64,000 nt of DNA from Planctomycetota bacterium (GTDB taxonomy: Bacteria > Planctomycetota > UBA1135 > GCA-002686595), in assembly GCA_014237855.1 (NCBI GenBank), contig JABACD010000016.1, positions 1 through 64,000 of the forward strand. Reading direction: 5' to 3'. Of this stretch, positions 9,558 through 17,771 are shown in pieces. The notes under the pieces are model-generated. The model made no database searches and was not told the origin of the DNA. It saw nothing but the letters and a program-made list of their open reading frames with translations. Both the position numbers and the translations under genes were made by a program. Position 1 is the first letter of the stretch, and each line of letters starts with the position of its first letter.

Positions 9558-9634
9558 TGGTACGCCCGGCGGGATTCGAACCCACGACCCCAGCATTAGG
9601 AATGCTGTGCTCTATCCAGCTGAGCTACGGGCGC
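9558..9634 (-). tRNA. tRNA-Arg (anticodon CCT) with encoded CCA
   Basis: On the minus strand the sequence starts GCGCCCGTAGCTCAG and has an anticodon stem-loop CAGCA-TTCCTAA-TGCTG, giving anticodon CCT for Arg AGG. It then has a T arm with GGTTCGAATC and ends CGGGCGT-A-CCA. The 7-bp acceptor stem pairs with one G-T. The terminal CCA is encoded in the DNA. Confidence 0.95.
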
Positions 9635-9879
9635 CTCGAGCCGGGGAGATTAGCCGATTCCCCGCCCAAGAGCGACTGTGCACGGGGCCGCAATCGGCCA
9701 CTAGTTTCAGGCCGGTGGGTGCGGGCTGCTTCCCGTGCGGCGGGGCACACGACGGTCTGATCGTGAGCCAGGCGGCGAGGGGCCCGCTGCGCGTCAGGTC
9801 TCCTGGGAGTGACTTCTCACTCTCTCGCTACTGGGGCGAGGCCCAACAGGCGCCTGACCACCGGTACCAGGAGAATTCC

Positions 9880-10110
9880 ATGGGGTCGGGCCCCCCACTT
9901 CTCTTAGCATCAAAGGCCATGGAGCCGAGACAGCCCAAGAAACGCCTGCTTGGAGTCAGGACCGGGTACTGGTGGCTTCTTGCCGGCCTGCTCTGGGCGG
10001 CCGCGGGCTTCATCAGCAACCCCGCCATCAACTTCCCGATCGCGTTGATGAACATCATCCTGGGGCTTGTCTTCTTGAGACGAGAGCAACCAGGGCAAGA
10101 AGACCAATGA
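9880..10110 (+). CDS. Small two-helix membrane protein
   Basis: This 76-residue protein has two hydrophobic segments (YWWLLAGLLWAAAGFIS and FPIALMNIILGLVFL) separated by a short loop and ends in a charged tail. The ATG at 9880 is chosen because AGGAG lies about six bases upstream. A second ATG at 9919 would give 63 residues starting MEPRQPKKR, a classic positive-inside N-terminus, so either may be used. No family was recognised. Confidence 0.6.
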   Translation: MGSGPPLLLASKAMEPRQPKKRLLGVRTGYWWLLAGLLWAAAGFISNPAINFPIALMNIILGLVFLRREQPGQEDQ

Positions 10111-10175
10111 GCATCGGCCTCCCACCCGAAGGGCCTGGGTCGAATCTCAAACCAGGATCATGAGCAGTTGATACC

Positions 10176-11171
10176 TTGGAGACCGTGAAGAACACGCGCC
10201 GAGATCTGTTGAAGACTGCCGCCGCAGGCGTCTGCGTCCTCAGCTTTCGTCCACCGGCCTGGGCCGCGACGAGCCTGAAGGAGCTGCGCTTTGGAATGTG
10301 CGCAGACGTACATAAGGACGTCATGCACGACGCCGATGAGCGACTGGGCGCCTATCTGGAATGCATGGCCAACAAGCGCGCACACTTCGTCGTGCAGATG
10401 GGTGACTTCTGTCAGCCCAAGGAGGCCAACGACTCCTTCCGCAAGGTCTGGCAGAGCTGGGAGGGGGACCAGTACAACGTCGTTGGGAACCACGACATGG
10501 ATGGTGGCGCCAGCCGGGAAGACTTCCGTAATTACCTCGGCATGGAGACGGGCTACTACACCTACCTCCAGCAGGGCTATCGCTTTGTCGTCCTCGACGG
10601 CAACGACCGCCATGAGGGCGCGCCCGGCGGCTACCCGCGCCACATCGGCGAAGAGCAGCGCGCCTGGCTCACCGAGACCCTCGCCTCCACGACCGAACCC
10701 GTCATTGTCCTGGTTCATCAGAGCCTCCAGAACGCGTCGGGTGTCGACAACGGTGCTGAGGTGCGCGCCATCCTGGAAGCTGCCAACGAGGCCGCCGGTT
10801 GGGGACGCGTTCTCGCCTGCTTCAGCGGACACCACCACCTCGACGATCTCGTCGAGGTCAACGGCATCCCCTACATCCAGGTGAACTCCATGTCCTACTA
10901 CTGGGTAGGCGGCTCGAAGAAACACGAGAGCTACTCCAGAGAGATCCACGCCAAGCATCCGTGGATCGAGTACACCTCGCCCTACGAGGACCCGCTCTGG
11001 GCCTACGTCACGATCGACCCCAAGGGTGAGCTCAGGATCGAGGGCATTCGCTCGGAGTGGGTTGGGCCCTCTCCTGGCGAGCTCGGACACGAGAAGAGTG
11101 AGAATGAGCGGGGCATCACACCGAGTGTCTCAGCGCGCAAGATCAGCTTGCGGATGAAGGAAAGCGAGTAA
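10176..11171 (+). CDS. Tat-exported calcineurin-like metallophosphoesterase
   Basis: The N-terminus carries a twin-arginine signal (NTRRDLLKTAAAG followed by a hydrophobic core to AWAAT). The five metallophosphoesterase blocks are present in order: CADVHKD (D-x-H), QMGDFCQ (GD), VVGNHDMD (GNHD), VLVHQSL (H) and FSGHHHLD (GH-x-H). It is therefore predicted to fold with two metals in the cytoplasm and act outside as a phosphatase or phosphodiesterase. The start may be TTG at 10176 or GTG at 10185; neither has a well-placed Shine-Dalgarno site. Its substrate is unknown. Confidence 0.87.
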   Translation: METVKNTRRDLLKTAAAGVCVLSFRPPAWAATSLKELRFGMCADVHKDVMHDADERLGAYLECMANKRAHFVVQMGDFCQPKEANDSFRKVWQSWEGDQYNVVGNHDMDGGASREDFRNYLGMETGYYTYLQQGYRFVVLDGNDRHEGAPGGYPRHIGEEQRAWLTETLASTTEPVIVLVHQSLQNASGVDNGAEVRAILEAANEAAGWGRVLACFSGHHHLDDLVEVNGIPYIQVNSMSYYWVGGSKKHESYSREIHAKHPWIEYTSPYEDPLWAYVTIDPKGELRIEGIRSEWVGPSPGELGHEKSENERGITPSVSARKISLRMKESE

Positions 11172-11462
11172 ATCTCGAGGTCTCCAGCTTCGAGCACCAT
11201 CAACTGGCAAGCCCTCATCCCCGTTTTTTCTGGCTCAACGCGAGACCTGAAGGCTATTGAGAGCTGCCCCACCCTCAATCAATCGGCTGGGGTTAGCCTT
11301 CAAGTGTAGGGCTGCGGAACGCGCGCTCGAGACCGCCAGCACTCGCCCTTTCAAGGGCTCGCTCCGGGCAATCGAGGCTTCTGCACCCAACTTCCCCCAA
11401 GCAGCGGCACTCGCTGGTGTCCTCTGCTCCAGCCCGATTCCTAGCCCCCAGGTATCTCTCTC

Positions 11463-12881
11463 ATGAACATCTGCTCCAAGACGGTTCTCATCGCGCTCTC
11501 ACTCCTTGGCTCGGCCGCATCGGCGCAAGCCCTTCAGGTTGCCCCCCTGTCGCCTCGAGCGCAGTCGCTACTCTCGATACGAGCGCGCACTCAACAGCCC
11601 CAGCTGAATCCAAGTGCGCCGAATGGCCGGCAGCGTTGCGGCTATGACGAGAAGCGCGTCACCGTCTACGAGAGCGCGCAAGGATCCCAGGCTAGCGATT
11701 GCAACTGGAACTCGACCAATCCAGACGAGATCTACGCGCCGACCTTTGTCTACAACGTCCCCGTCGTGGTCCACGTGATTCAACACACGAACGGAGATGG
11801 GGCACTCTCCGCAGCGACAATCCAGGACCAGATCGACGTCTTGAACGAGGACTTCCGTGCAATGCAAGGCAGCCCGGGCGCTCCTGGAGTGGATGTGATG
11901 ATCCAGTACCACCTGGCGACCGTTGATCCGAACGGAGCCCCAACAACAGGGATCACCTACTCGACGAACGATGCCTGGCACAATGACGAGTGGACGACCC
12001 CCGGCTACTGGGAGGTCCTGCAGTGGGATCCCCAGCAGTACCTGAATGTGTATACGTTGAACACCGTCGGTTACTACGGGTACTACTGGGGCTCGCCGGG
12101 ATCCATCGAGGATGGTGTCTACCTCTGGTGGCGCTACGTTGGCGACAACTCCTCCCCGACGGCGAACAATGACAACTATGGTCGTACCGCCACGCATGAA
12201 ATCGGGCACTACATGGGGCTGCACCACACCTTCGAGGGAGGCTGTACGAGCGGCGGTTGCTACAGCACCGGCGACCTGATCTGTGACACCAATCCCCAGG
12301 AGTCGGCGACCTGGGGCTGTCCCTCCAGCCAGCAGAGCTGTAGCAGCCAGGTTCCGGTTCGAAACTACATGAACTACACCGACGACAACTGCATGTGGGA
12401 GTTCACTGAAGAGCAGGCTCGCAGGATGCGGTGCAGGATCCAGTGGTATCGACCCAACCTCGCGGAGACCGAGCCCGGCTGCGGTGTCGCGACCACCTAC
12501 TGTCAGACCGCCCCAAACTCGGTGGGTTCAGGCGCGCTCATAGGGCACACGGGCTCCCTCGGCATCGCCGCGAACGACCTCGAGCTCAGCTCGTCGGGCG
12601 CCATTCCAGGCCAGTTCGGGATCTTCTACTTCGGCCCAAACCAGGTCTCGACCCCCTTCGGTCACGGAGTGCGCTGCGTCGGAGGCCAGATCCGTCGACT
12701 CACGGTCCTTCAGTCTGACTCTCTGGGATACGCCTCCATCCCCCTCGACTTCACGACCGCGCCAGAGAACGACATCACGGCCAACTCCACCTGGAACTTC
12801 CAGTTCTGGTACCGCGATACCGCCGCCGCTGGGCCGGGCTTCAACCTCTCGAACGGGTTGGAGATCTCCTTCTGCCCGTAG
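11463..12881 (+). CDS. Secreted pappalysin-like (M43) metalloprotease with shared C-terminal domain
   Basis: This 472-residue protein opens with a signal peptide (TVLIALSLLGSAASAQA). Residues about 246-256 read HEIGHYMGLHH, the extended HExxHxxGxxH zinc motif of metzincins. A Met-turn follows at NYMNYTDDNC near residue 303, and Cys residues typical of M43 cytophagalysins lie between them. The catalytic part ends near residue 335. The last 130 residues form a separate beta-rich module (NDLELS, GIFYFG, PFGHGVRCVGG, FQFWYRD, SNGLEISFCP) that reappears in the proteins at 25440-26633 and 45853-47637. It is predicted to be an extracellular protease. Confidence 0.9.
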   Translation: MNICSKTVLIALSLLGSAASAQALQVAPLSPRAQSLLSIRARTQQPQLNPSAPNGRQRCGYDEKRVTVYESAQGSQASDCNWNSTNPDEIYAPTFVYNVPVVVHVIQHTNGDGALSAATIQDQIDVLNEDFRAMQGSPGAPGVDVMIQYHLATVDPNGAPTTGITYSTNDAWHNDEWTTPGYWEVLQWDPQQYLNVYTLNTVGYYGYYWGSPGSIEDGVYLWWRYVGDNSSPTANNDNYGRTATHEIGHYMGLHHTFEGGCTSGGCYSTGDLICDTNPQESATWGCPSSQQSCSSQVPVRNYMNYTDDNCMWEFTEEQARRMRCRIQWYRPNLAETEPGCGVATTYCQTAPNSVGSGALIGHTGSLGIAANDLELSSSGAIPGQFGIFYFGPNQVSTPFGHGVRCVGGQIRRLTVLQSDSLGYASIPLDFTTAPENDITANSTWNFQFWYRDTAAAGPGFNLSNGLEISFCP

Positions 12882-12899
12882 GCCTTCTGTTTCCCTGAA

Positions 12900-12938
12900 C
12901 CGGGGGTCGTGGGTTCGAATCCCGCCCGTGTCCCCCGG
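12900..12938 (+). pseudogene. tRNA 3'-half remnant (T arm) forming a hairpin between convergent genes
   Basis: Bases 12903-12926 are identical over 24 bases to the variable-loop and T-arm part of the tRNA-Arg gene at 9558-9634 (reverse complement 9568-9591), including the diagnostic GGTTCGAATC. No matching D arm, anticodon arm or acceptor 5' strand is seen upstream, where the protease gene ends 18 bases before. The flanks CCGGGGG and CCCCCGG close a 7-bp stem around the T arm. This looks like a tRNA fragment left by recombination or integration. It may now serve as a terminator structure. Confidence 0.5.
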
Positions 12939-12940
12939 TC

Positions 12941-12963
12941 CACGCGCCGCCTGCTAGCGCGTG
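12941..12963. terminator. Hairpin at the 3' end of the esterase gene
   Basis: CACGCGC and GCGCGTG make a perfect 7-bp stem with a 9-base loop that spans the esterase stop codon at 12954. It lies between convergent genes and next to the tRNA remnant, so it may help terminate either strand. No T-run is present. Confidence 0.35.
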
Positions 12964-14003
12964 TAGCGGCTCATCCAGGCGTAGATGATCGGCACGTAGT
13001 CGACCGGGTGATTTGTACCACTGGGGTACTCGTGGATCATGTCGCGCAGGATGCGAAAGCGGTACTCGCGGGGAACCGAGGCCGGGAAGGCGTCTGTCTG
13101 CCACAGGATCTCGGTGGCGTTCATGGCCTCGGTCCCGGTGAAGAGGGTCGAGTCCATGCCGACCTCTGTGGCCATGGACGTCAGGCCTGTCCACATGCAG
13201 GGCGTGGTGACGATGTCAGCAATGGCCATCGGCAGGAGATCGCCGGGTGCCAGGTTTCCAGCGTTGATGCAGAAGTCCACCTTCTTGCCGTCCTTGTTGC
13301 CGACGATTTCGAAGTGCGGGCGAAAGTCCATTCCGTTGGCGGGCCAGAACTCCCCAGGGAAGTTCACCTGGACCCCAAGTCCACCGGCTGAACTCGTGGC
13401 TGCGAAGATATCACTCAGCTCAACCCTGACGTTGGTCTTGACGAAGCCGCCGCCATTGGAGAATCCGCTGGCGTAGACTCGGTCACAGTCGATGGCGAGG
13501 TGAGCACCAATCGTGTTGTGCAGCTCACGGATGAAGGTTCCATCGTCCGCCAGGGGCAGCTCCACGGGGTCAACCGCGTGGTTGATGACCGCATTGGTGG
13601 CCCACTTCGTCCTGACCGTGGTATCCAGGAGCAGGTAGGGCAGAGCTTCGGGAAAGACGGCGATGAAGTCCAAGGCCTCGGCAGCCTCGTCCCAGGTCAG
13701 GTTGTTGATCGGGCTGGCCGCGGTCTGGCCGGTACCATGGAACATGTAGACAACCGGGTAGGGCCCCCCGCTCGCCTGATAGCTGCTAGGTACGTAGACG
13801 ATGAACCGCCGCGTATCTGGATCCGCCGTGGACACGATGAAGTTCTCCGTCGCCACTCCAGGGGAAAAGCTCATCGAGTGGCTGGCACCGACGAAGCTGC
13901 AGTTCCCAGGAGCTCGCCTGGGAACAATCGGGCTCTGCTGGCCGACGGCTTGCGAAGTAGCGGGGATCGTGAGCAGGGCGAGGGCAATCAGGGGAGTGAT
14001 CAT
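12954..14003 (-). CDS. Secreted LpqC/PHB-depolymerase-like esterase
   Basis: This 349-residue protein has a signal peptide (PLIALALLTIPATSQA) and an alpha/beta-hydrolase core. The features are an oxyanion strand VVYMFHGTGQ near residue 88, the nucleophile elbow GFSNGGGF near 185 and a late His in MIHEYPSG. It matches the esterase/PHB-depolymerase family (feruloyl esterase and LpqC-like), which cleaves polyesters or carbohydrate esters outside the cell. The ATG at 14003 has only a weak ribosome site. The substrate cannot be set from sequence. Confidence 0.82.
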   Translation of the reverse strand: MITPLIALALLTIPATSQAVGQQSPIVPRRAPGNCSFVGASHSMSFSPGVATENFIVSTADPDTRRFIVYVPSSYQASGGPYPVVYMFHGTGQTAASPINNLTWDEAAEALDFIAVFPEALPYLLLDTTVRTKWATNAVINHAVDPVELPLADDGTFIRELHNTIGAHLAIDCDRVYASGFSNGGGFVKTNVRVELSDIFAATSSAGGLGVQVNFPGEFWPANGMDFRPHFEIVGNKDGKKVDFCINAGNLAPGDLLPMAIADIVTTPCMWTGLTSMATEVGMDSTLFTGTEAMNATEILWQTDAFPASVPREYRFRILRDMIHEYPSGTNHPVDYVPIIYAWMSRYTR

Positions 14004-14312
14004 GGCTGTAGCGACTGGCCTGGGTCGAGTGGTCCGGCGGAGGTTGAGCGACCTGCGCCCATGTACTCTCCAAGTGACACCTGGGCCCTCAACTGGACAG
14101 CTCCACCCTTGAAAGTACCCCGCATTCTCGATTGTCGCTGGGCTCTACACCCAGGCTGGCTCGGCCAGGCGGCTTTTTGAAGCCCAAACGAGGGTCCCAA
14201 CGCGTTTCTCTGGTCAGTCCAGGGCGCTCCCAGAGCATCCGCGGGTACCGGTCAGGCGGAAGAACGCTTCCCGCTGCCTCAAGAGCCAGCGTCCCGGGAG
14301 GTCCAGCTGACC
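14004..14312. other. Intergenic region without recognised gene
   Basis: This stretch lies between two minus-strand genes. Open frames here are short, disagree with local codon use and match nothing recognised. It should contain the promoter of the esterase gene, but no clear -35/-10 pair was found. Confidence 0.5.
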
Positions 14313-14729
14313 TCAGTCGACAGGCTCTCCTGACGGAGTCGTCGGCAGCCTGTAGAGCAAGACGAGGAGGACAACTCCAATTCCAGCCAAGGTGAAGCGC
14401 AGCCAGGGTGCGCCAACCAGGTAAATCGAAAGGCCAAAAGACAGCACCACCAGGGTGTAGGCCTTGCGCTTGGCCTCCCGCGGCACGGTGTGGTCGTGCT
14501 CCCATTGGACCAGGTAGGGCCCGAAGATCCTGTTCGTGAGCAGGAGCTGGTGAAACCTCGACGAGGAGCGCACGAAGCAGGCAGTCGCCAGGATCAGGAA
14601 CGGGGTGGTCGGAAGCACCGGCAGGAAGCTCCCCAGTACGGCGAGTCCGGCAGCCAGGAGGCCGAGGGAAAAGTAGAGCCCACGTGCCAGGCGGTTCTGG
14701 GCAATCTTCGAGGGAGGGTGCATGGTCAT
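14313..14729 (-). CDS. DUF454 (YbaN-like) inner membrane protein
   Basis: This 138-residue protein shows the DUF454 signature: helices GLYFSLGLLAAGLAVLGSFLPVLPTTPFLILATACF, then SSRFHQLLLTNRIFGPYL, then two further helices near the C-terminus. LPTTPF and the F-x-R-S-S-x-R-F block are typical of the family. The ATG at 14729 (or 14723, two codons on) gives the normal family length; the frame upstream to 14897 is not needed. The family's function is unknown. It is encoded divergently from the gene at 14885. Confidence 0.85.
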   Translation of the reverse strand: MTMHPPSKIAQNRLARGLYFSLGLLAAGLAVLGSFLPVLPTTPFLILATACFVRSSSRFHQLLLTNRIFGPYLVQWEHDHTVPREAKRKAYTLVVLSFGLSIYLVGAPWLRFTLAGIGVVLLVLLYRLPTTPSGEPVD

Positions 14730-14884
14730 GATTCGCTGGCACCAGGGTAGACCGGGATTTACCACTCGGACAGCGCCTGATTCACACTCGTCGAAAAAGA
14801 CCCCAAATCGGGCTGACACCGACACGGGCGCATCCAGACGAAACTCGCAACCGAACCCTCTTCTGGACCAACCAGGAGAACAAG

Positions 14885-16231
14885 ATGATCCCCGCACTCA
14901 TGCTGGCAGCCAGCCTGCTAACCCCCGTCAATGAACCGGACCCGGCCTCGATGAGGTCCAGCTCCGCGCTGACCCTCAGGCTAGCTTTGGCCAGGGCTGA
15001 CGGGGCCTGGAAGAATCCAGAACAAGCACTCTCCATGATGATCGAGGGAGGCCACGGCGCCGTCGAGGAGCTGGGTTCCAGCGCCTTCGCGGAGACTCTC
15101 GAGGAGGCCATCGAGGGCGCGCGCTGGAGAGCGCTGGCAGATAACGGGAGAGCCCTCGAACGGCTTGCCGTCGATTACCAACGAGCGCTCGCGGATCTGG
15201 AGTTTGAGCCAGCGATCGAGGCCGACCTCCCCAGGGGCTTTCCTGCCCCCACGGCAGTAAGAGAGATCGAGCTGAAGTCCTACCCCATCTATCGCATGGT
15301 TCGCACGGAGATGAAGGGCGGGGGGCCCAATGGCGCCTTTTGGAAGCTCTTCAGTCACATCAGACAGCACGACATTCCCATGACCGCTCCGGTCGAGATG
15401 ACCTACCGCAGCGATGGAGATGTGCTGAGCGAGACGCGGATGGCCTTCCTCTACGGCGAACCGGAGCTGGGCTCGACTGGAGCAGAGAAGGGGGTCGAAG
15501 TCGTCGACGCCGAGGCCGCTTGGGTCGCAAGCATCGGCTGTCGTGGACGCACAAGCCAAGAGGCTATTGAGAGCGCCCGAGAGCGACTGGTGCAGTGGAT
15601 AGAAGGCCAGGTAGGCTTGGAGTCCTACGGTGACCTGCGAGTGATGGGCTACAACAGCCCGATGGTTCCCAACTCACGGCGCTACTTCGAGGTACAGATC
15701 CCGGTGCGAGCGAATGAGATTCCCGAGCCGGCAAGGGTCGTCATCGACTTCGGCAATAGCAATGAACCGGAACGTTGGAATGTGGTCAACGACAGCGTCA
15801 TGGGAGGGCTCTCCCGCAGCAGCCTGCGCTCGACAGCTGAGGGGACCTGTGTCTTCAGTGGTGAGGTCTCTCTGAGAAACAACGGCGGCTTCGCCTCCGT
15901 CCGCACTCGCACGATGGACTTCGACCTGGAAGGTGCTGAGTCCATCACCCTGGCCTTCCACGGAGACGGCAACTCCTACAAGCTCAGGCTTCGCACCAAT
16001 AACCGCCATGACGGCGTCAACTACGAGTTGCCTTTCCAGACTGTGGACGGCCTGTGGATGGAGCACACGTTTCAACTCGAGGACTTCGTGCCGGTCTGGA
16101 GAGGTCGACGCGTCCGAGACGCTGGCTCGCTGGATGCCAGTCGGGTTCGCAGCGTCGGGCTGATGATCTCCGACAAGCAGGAGGGCAGCTTCCGACTGGA
16201 AGTAGCCGCTCTGACCAGTAACCAGGGCTAG
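14885..16231 (+). CDS. SOUL heme-binding domain fused to CIA30 domain
   Basis: This 448-residue protein has a weak signal peptide (MIPALMLAASLLTP). Residues about 110-245 match the SOUL/HBP family: REIELKSYPIYRMVRTEM, DIPMTAPVEMTY, MAFLYGEPE and YNSPMVPNSRRYFEVQIP. Residues about 256-445 match the CIA30 (NDUFAF1-like) family: NEPERWNVVNDSVMGGLS, GEVSLRNNGGFASVRT, YKLRLRTN and GLMISDKQEGSFRLEV. SOUL proteins bind heme or tetrapyrrole; CIA30 domains are carbohydrate-binding-like folds used in complex I assembly in mitochondria. Fusion of the two is unusual. A ferrochelatase gene lies 1.5 kb downstream. Confidence 0.85.
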   Translation: MIPALMLAASLLTPVNEPDPASMRSSSALTLRLALARADGAWKNPEQALSMMIEGGHGAVEELGSSAFAETLEEAIEGARWRALADNGRALERLAVDYQRALADLEFEPAIEADLPRGFPAPTAVREIELKSYPIYRMVRTEMKGGGPNGAFWKLFSHIRQHDIPMTAPVEMTYRSDGDVLSETRMAFLYGEPELGSTGAEKGVEVVDAEAAWVASIGCRGRTSQEAIESARERLVQWIEGQVGLESYGDLRVMGYNSPMVPNSRRYFEVQIPVRANEIPEPARVVIDFGNSNEPERWNVVNDSVMGGLSRSSLRSTAEGTCVFSGEVSLRNNGGFASVRTRTMDFDLEGAESITLAFHGDGNSYKLRLRTNNRHDGVNYELPFQTVDGLWMEHTFQLEDFVPVWRGRRVRDAGSLDASRVRSVGLMISDKQEGSFRLEVAALTSNQG

Positions 16232-16248
16232 CGGGACTGACCTGAACG

Positions 16249-16287
16249 AGAACGCCCGCCCCATACGAGCGATGGGGCGGGCGTTCT
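16249..16287. terminator. Bidirectional hairpin terminator
   Basis: A perfect 16-bp stem (AGAACGCCCGCCCCAT with its complement) closes a 7-base loop between the convergent genes ending at 16231 and 16319. It is followed by CTTGATT on the plus strand. Its strength and site make it the best terminator in the window. Confidence 0.85.
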
Positions 16288-16318
16288 CTTGATTCCGCGA
16301 GGGATTCGAAGCCTCTGA

Positions 16319-17209
16319 TCAGGTCTTGGAGGCCTGGCAGATCGAATCGATCGAGTCGTTCAACATGGCGTTGAACTCCTCGTCACTCTGCTGCGCACTG
16401 AGTCCCTCCGAGAGCGCGCGCGAGAAGCTGGCGATCATGCCGTTGTTATTCGAGAGCCTGCGGTTGGCCTCTTCACGGGAGTAACCACCGGAGAGGGCAA
16501 CCACTCTGACACACTGGGGATGGTCGATGCACTCCTTGTAGAAGTTGCTCTCCTCGGGGAGCGTCAGCTTCAGCATCACCTTCTGATCAGGGGCCAGGCC
16601 GTTGAGATGCTCGAGCAAGGCCGCCTTGAGCAGTGCCTCTGCCTGGGCCTTCTCGGGGCTGTTGATATCAACCTCCGGCTCGATGATCGGAACCAGTCCG
16701 GCCTTGACGATGCGCAGGCCGATCTCGAACTGCTGATCCACCACGGCCTTGACGCCCGTGGGGCTGGCCGTCTTGATGACCGAGCGCATCTTGGTGCCGA
16801 AGATCCCGGCAGCCTTGGCCCGTCCGAGCAGCGCGTCGAGGTCAGGCATGGGCTTCATGATCTGCGCCCCGTCGTTCTCGTCCGCGAGGCCCTTGTCGAC
16901 CTTGAGGAAGGGCACCACGTTCTTGTCCTCCCAGAGATACTGGGCCGTGCCCTTTCCACCGATCTCGCGATCCATGGTGTTCTCGAAGAGGATCGCACCC
17001 AGGATGCGGTCACCACCGAAGCTCGGGCTGGTGATGATGCGCGAGCGCATCTGGTGAACCACGGTGTACATCTCCTCGTCCCCGCTGTAGGCACTCTCGT
17101 CGACCCCGTACAAGCCGAGGGCCTTGGGGGTGCTGCCGCCACTCTGGTCGAGGGCCGCGATGAAACCGTCTTGGGACTGGATCTTCTGGAGCTGCTGTTC
17201 GGTGCTCAT
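16319..17209 (-). CDS. fda: Class I fructose-bisphosphate aldolase
   Basis: This 296-residue protein matches the bacterial class I aldolase (FDA) family throughout, with [18 protein letters not shown] at the N-terminus, the segment [13 protein letters not shown] and [19 protein letters not shown]. The Schiff-base lysine is expected in [10 protein letters not shown] near residue 211, and [13 protein letters not shown] follows. It cleaves fructose 1,6-bisphosphate into two triose phosphates in glycolysis and gluconeogenesis, in the cytoplasm, without a metal. It is a single-gene unit ended by the strong hairpin at 16249-16287. Confidence 0.95.
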   Translation of the reverse strand: MSTEQQLQKIQSQDGFIAALDQSGGSTPKALGLYGVDESAYSGDEEMYTVVHQMRSRIITSPSFGGDRILGAILFENTMDREIGGKGTAQYLWEDKNVVPFLKVDKGLADENDGAQIMKPMPDLDALLGRAKAAGIFGTKMRSVIKTASPTGVKAVVDQQFEIGLRIVKAGLVPIIEPEVDINSPEKAQAEALLKAALLEHLNGLAPDQKVMLKLTLPEESNFYKECIDHPQCVRVVALSGGYSREEANRRLSNNNGMIASFSRALSEGLSAQQSDEEFNAMLNDSIDSICQASKT

Positions 17210-17247
17210 GGCTGGGGCGCGGAACGCTGGAGGCTATGACTTGGGAT

Positions 17248-17304
17248 CGCCCGGCAATCGGGCCATTCGGGCCAAAGCGTGCCCGAATTGCTGGGCGTTA
17301 TAAC
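17248..17304 (-). promoter_or_regulatory. Possible fda promoter with imperfect inverted repeat
   Basis: Upstream of fda on the minus strand, GTTATAAC (17297-17304) contains a TATAAC -10-like hexamer. It abuts an imperfect inverted repeat, CGCCCGGCAATCGGGC (17248-17263) against GCCCGAATTGCTGGGCG (17281-17297). The repeat would overlap the start site or the 5' leader, so it could be an operator or an RNA hairpin. No convincing -35 box was found. Confidence 0.3.
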
Positions 17305-17771
17305 ACACCTCTGCCTCGAGTGAGTCCACCGTTCCGGCCGTGCACTCCGGCGGCGTCATGGGGGAGCAGGGCAGTCACCGGGGTGGGCAGCGCCTCGCTG
17401 AACCACCAGACGGCAATCCAGCAGGTCTCCCCCGGGGGATGAGCTGCGGCCAGCTCGGGATCGAGCCCGAGGTGGGACGAAAGAGGAGCTCGATGAGCAG
17501 AAAGAGCACCGGCCCGGGGCCAGCTTCAGCACCCTGGTCCCGTCTACCCTGCTCCCGACCTCCCCCTGCATCGGCAGAGATCCTGGCTGAACAGATCCTG
17601 CAGTCCCTGGTCACTGATCCCGGGCCCCGCCTGAGGCTCGATCAAATCCTCTCCGGCACTGCGAGGCCCCCAGCTTCTCGGTATTTCAATACCGAGTTCT
17701 TCTCGAAAGCTCTTCGTGAGACCAATTAGGCTACCTGCCAGCCGAGGAGAGCCAGGGTCTCCTCCACCCAC
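17305..17771. other. Intergenic region without recognised gene
   Basis: This stretch lies between the divergent fda and ferrochelatase genes. A plus-strand frame at 17340-17729 is open but Pro/Gly/Ser-rich, lacks a ribosome site and shows no domain, so it is not called. The region should hold the ferrochelatase promoter. Confidence 0.5.

Noticed and set aside
10158..11090. 310-codon minus-strand frame over the metallophosphatase
   Set aside because: It is antisense to a gene with all five catalytic motifs; the frame follows from the third-position GC of the real gene.
12710..12943. 77-codon minus-strand frame over the tRNA remnant
   Set aside because: Its GFEPTTPG-type peptide is the usual false product of tRNA T-arm sequence read antisense.
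17340..17729. 129-codon plus-strand open frame between fda and hemH
   Set aside because: Low-complexity Pro/Gly/Ser content, no ribosome site and no domain; likely a chance frame in GC-rich DNA.
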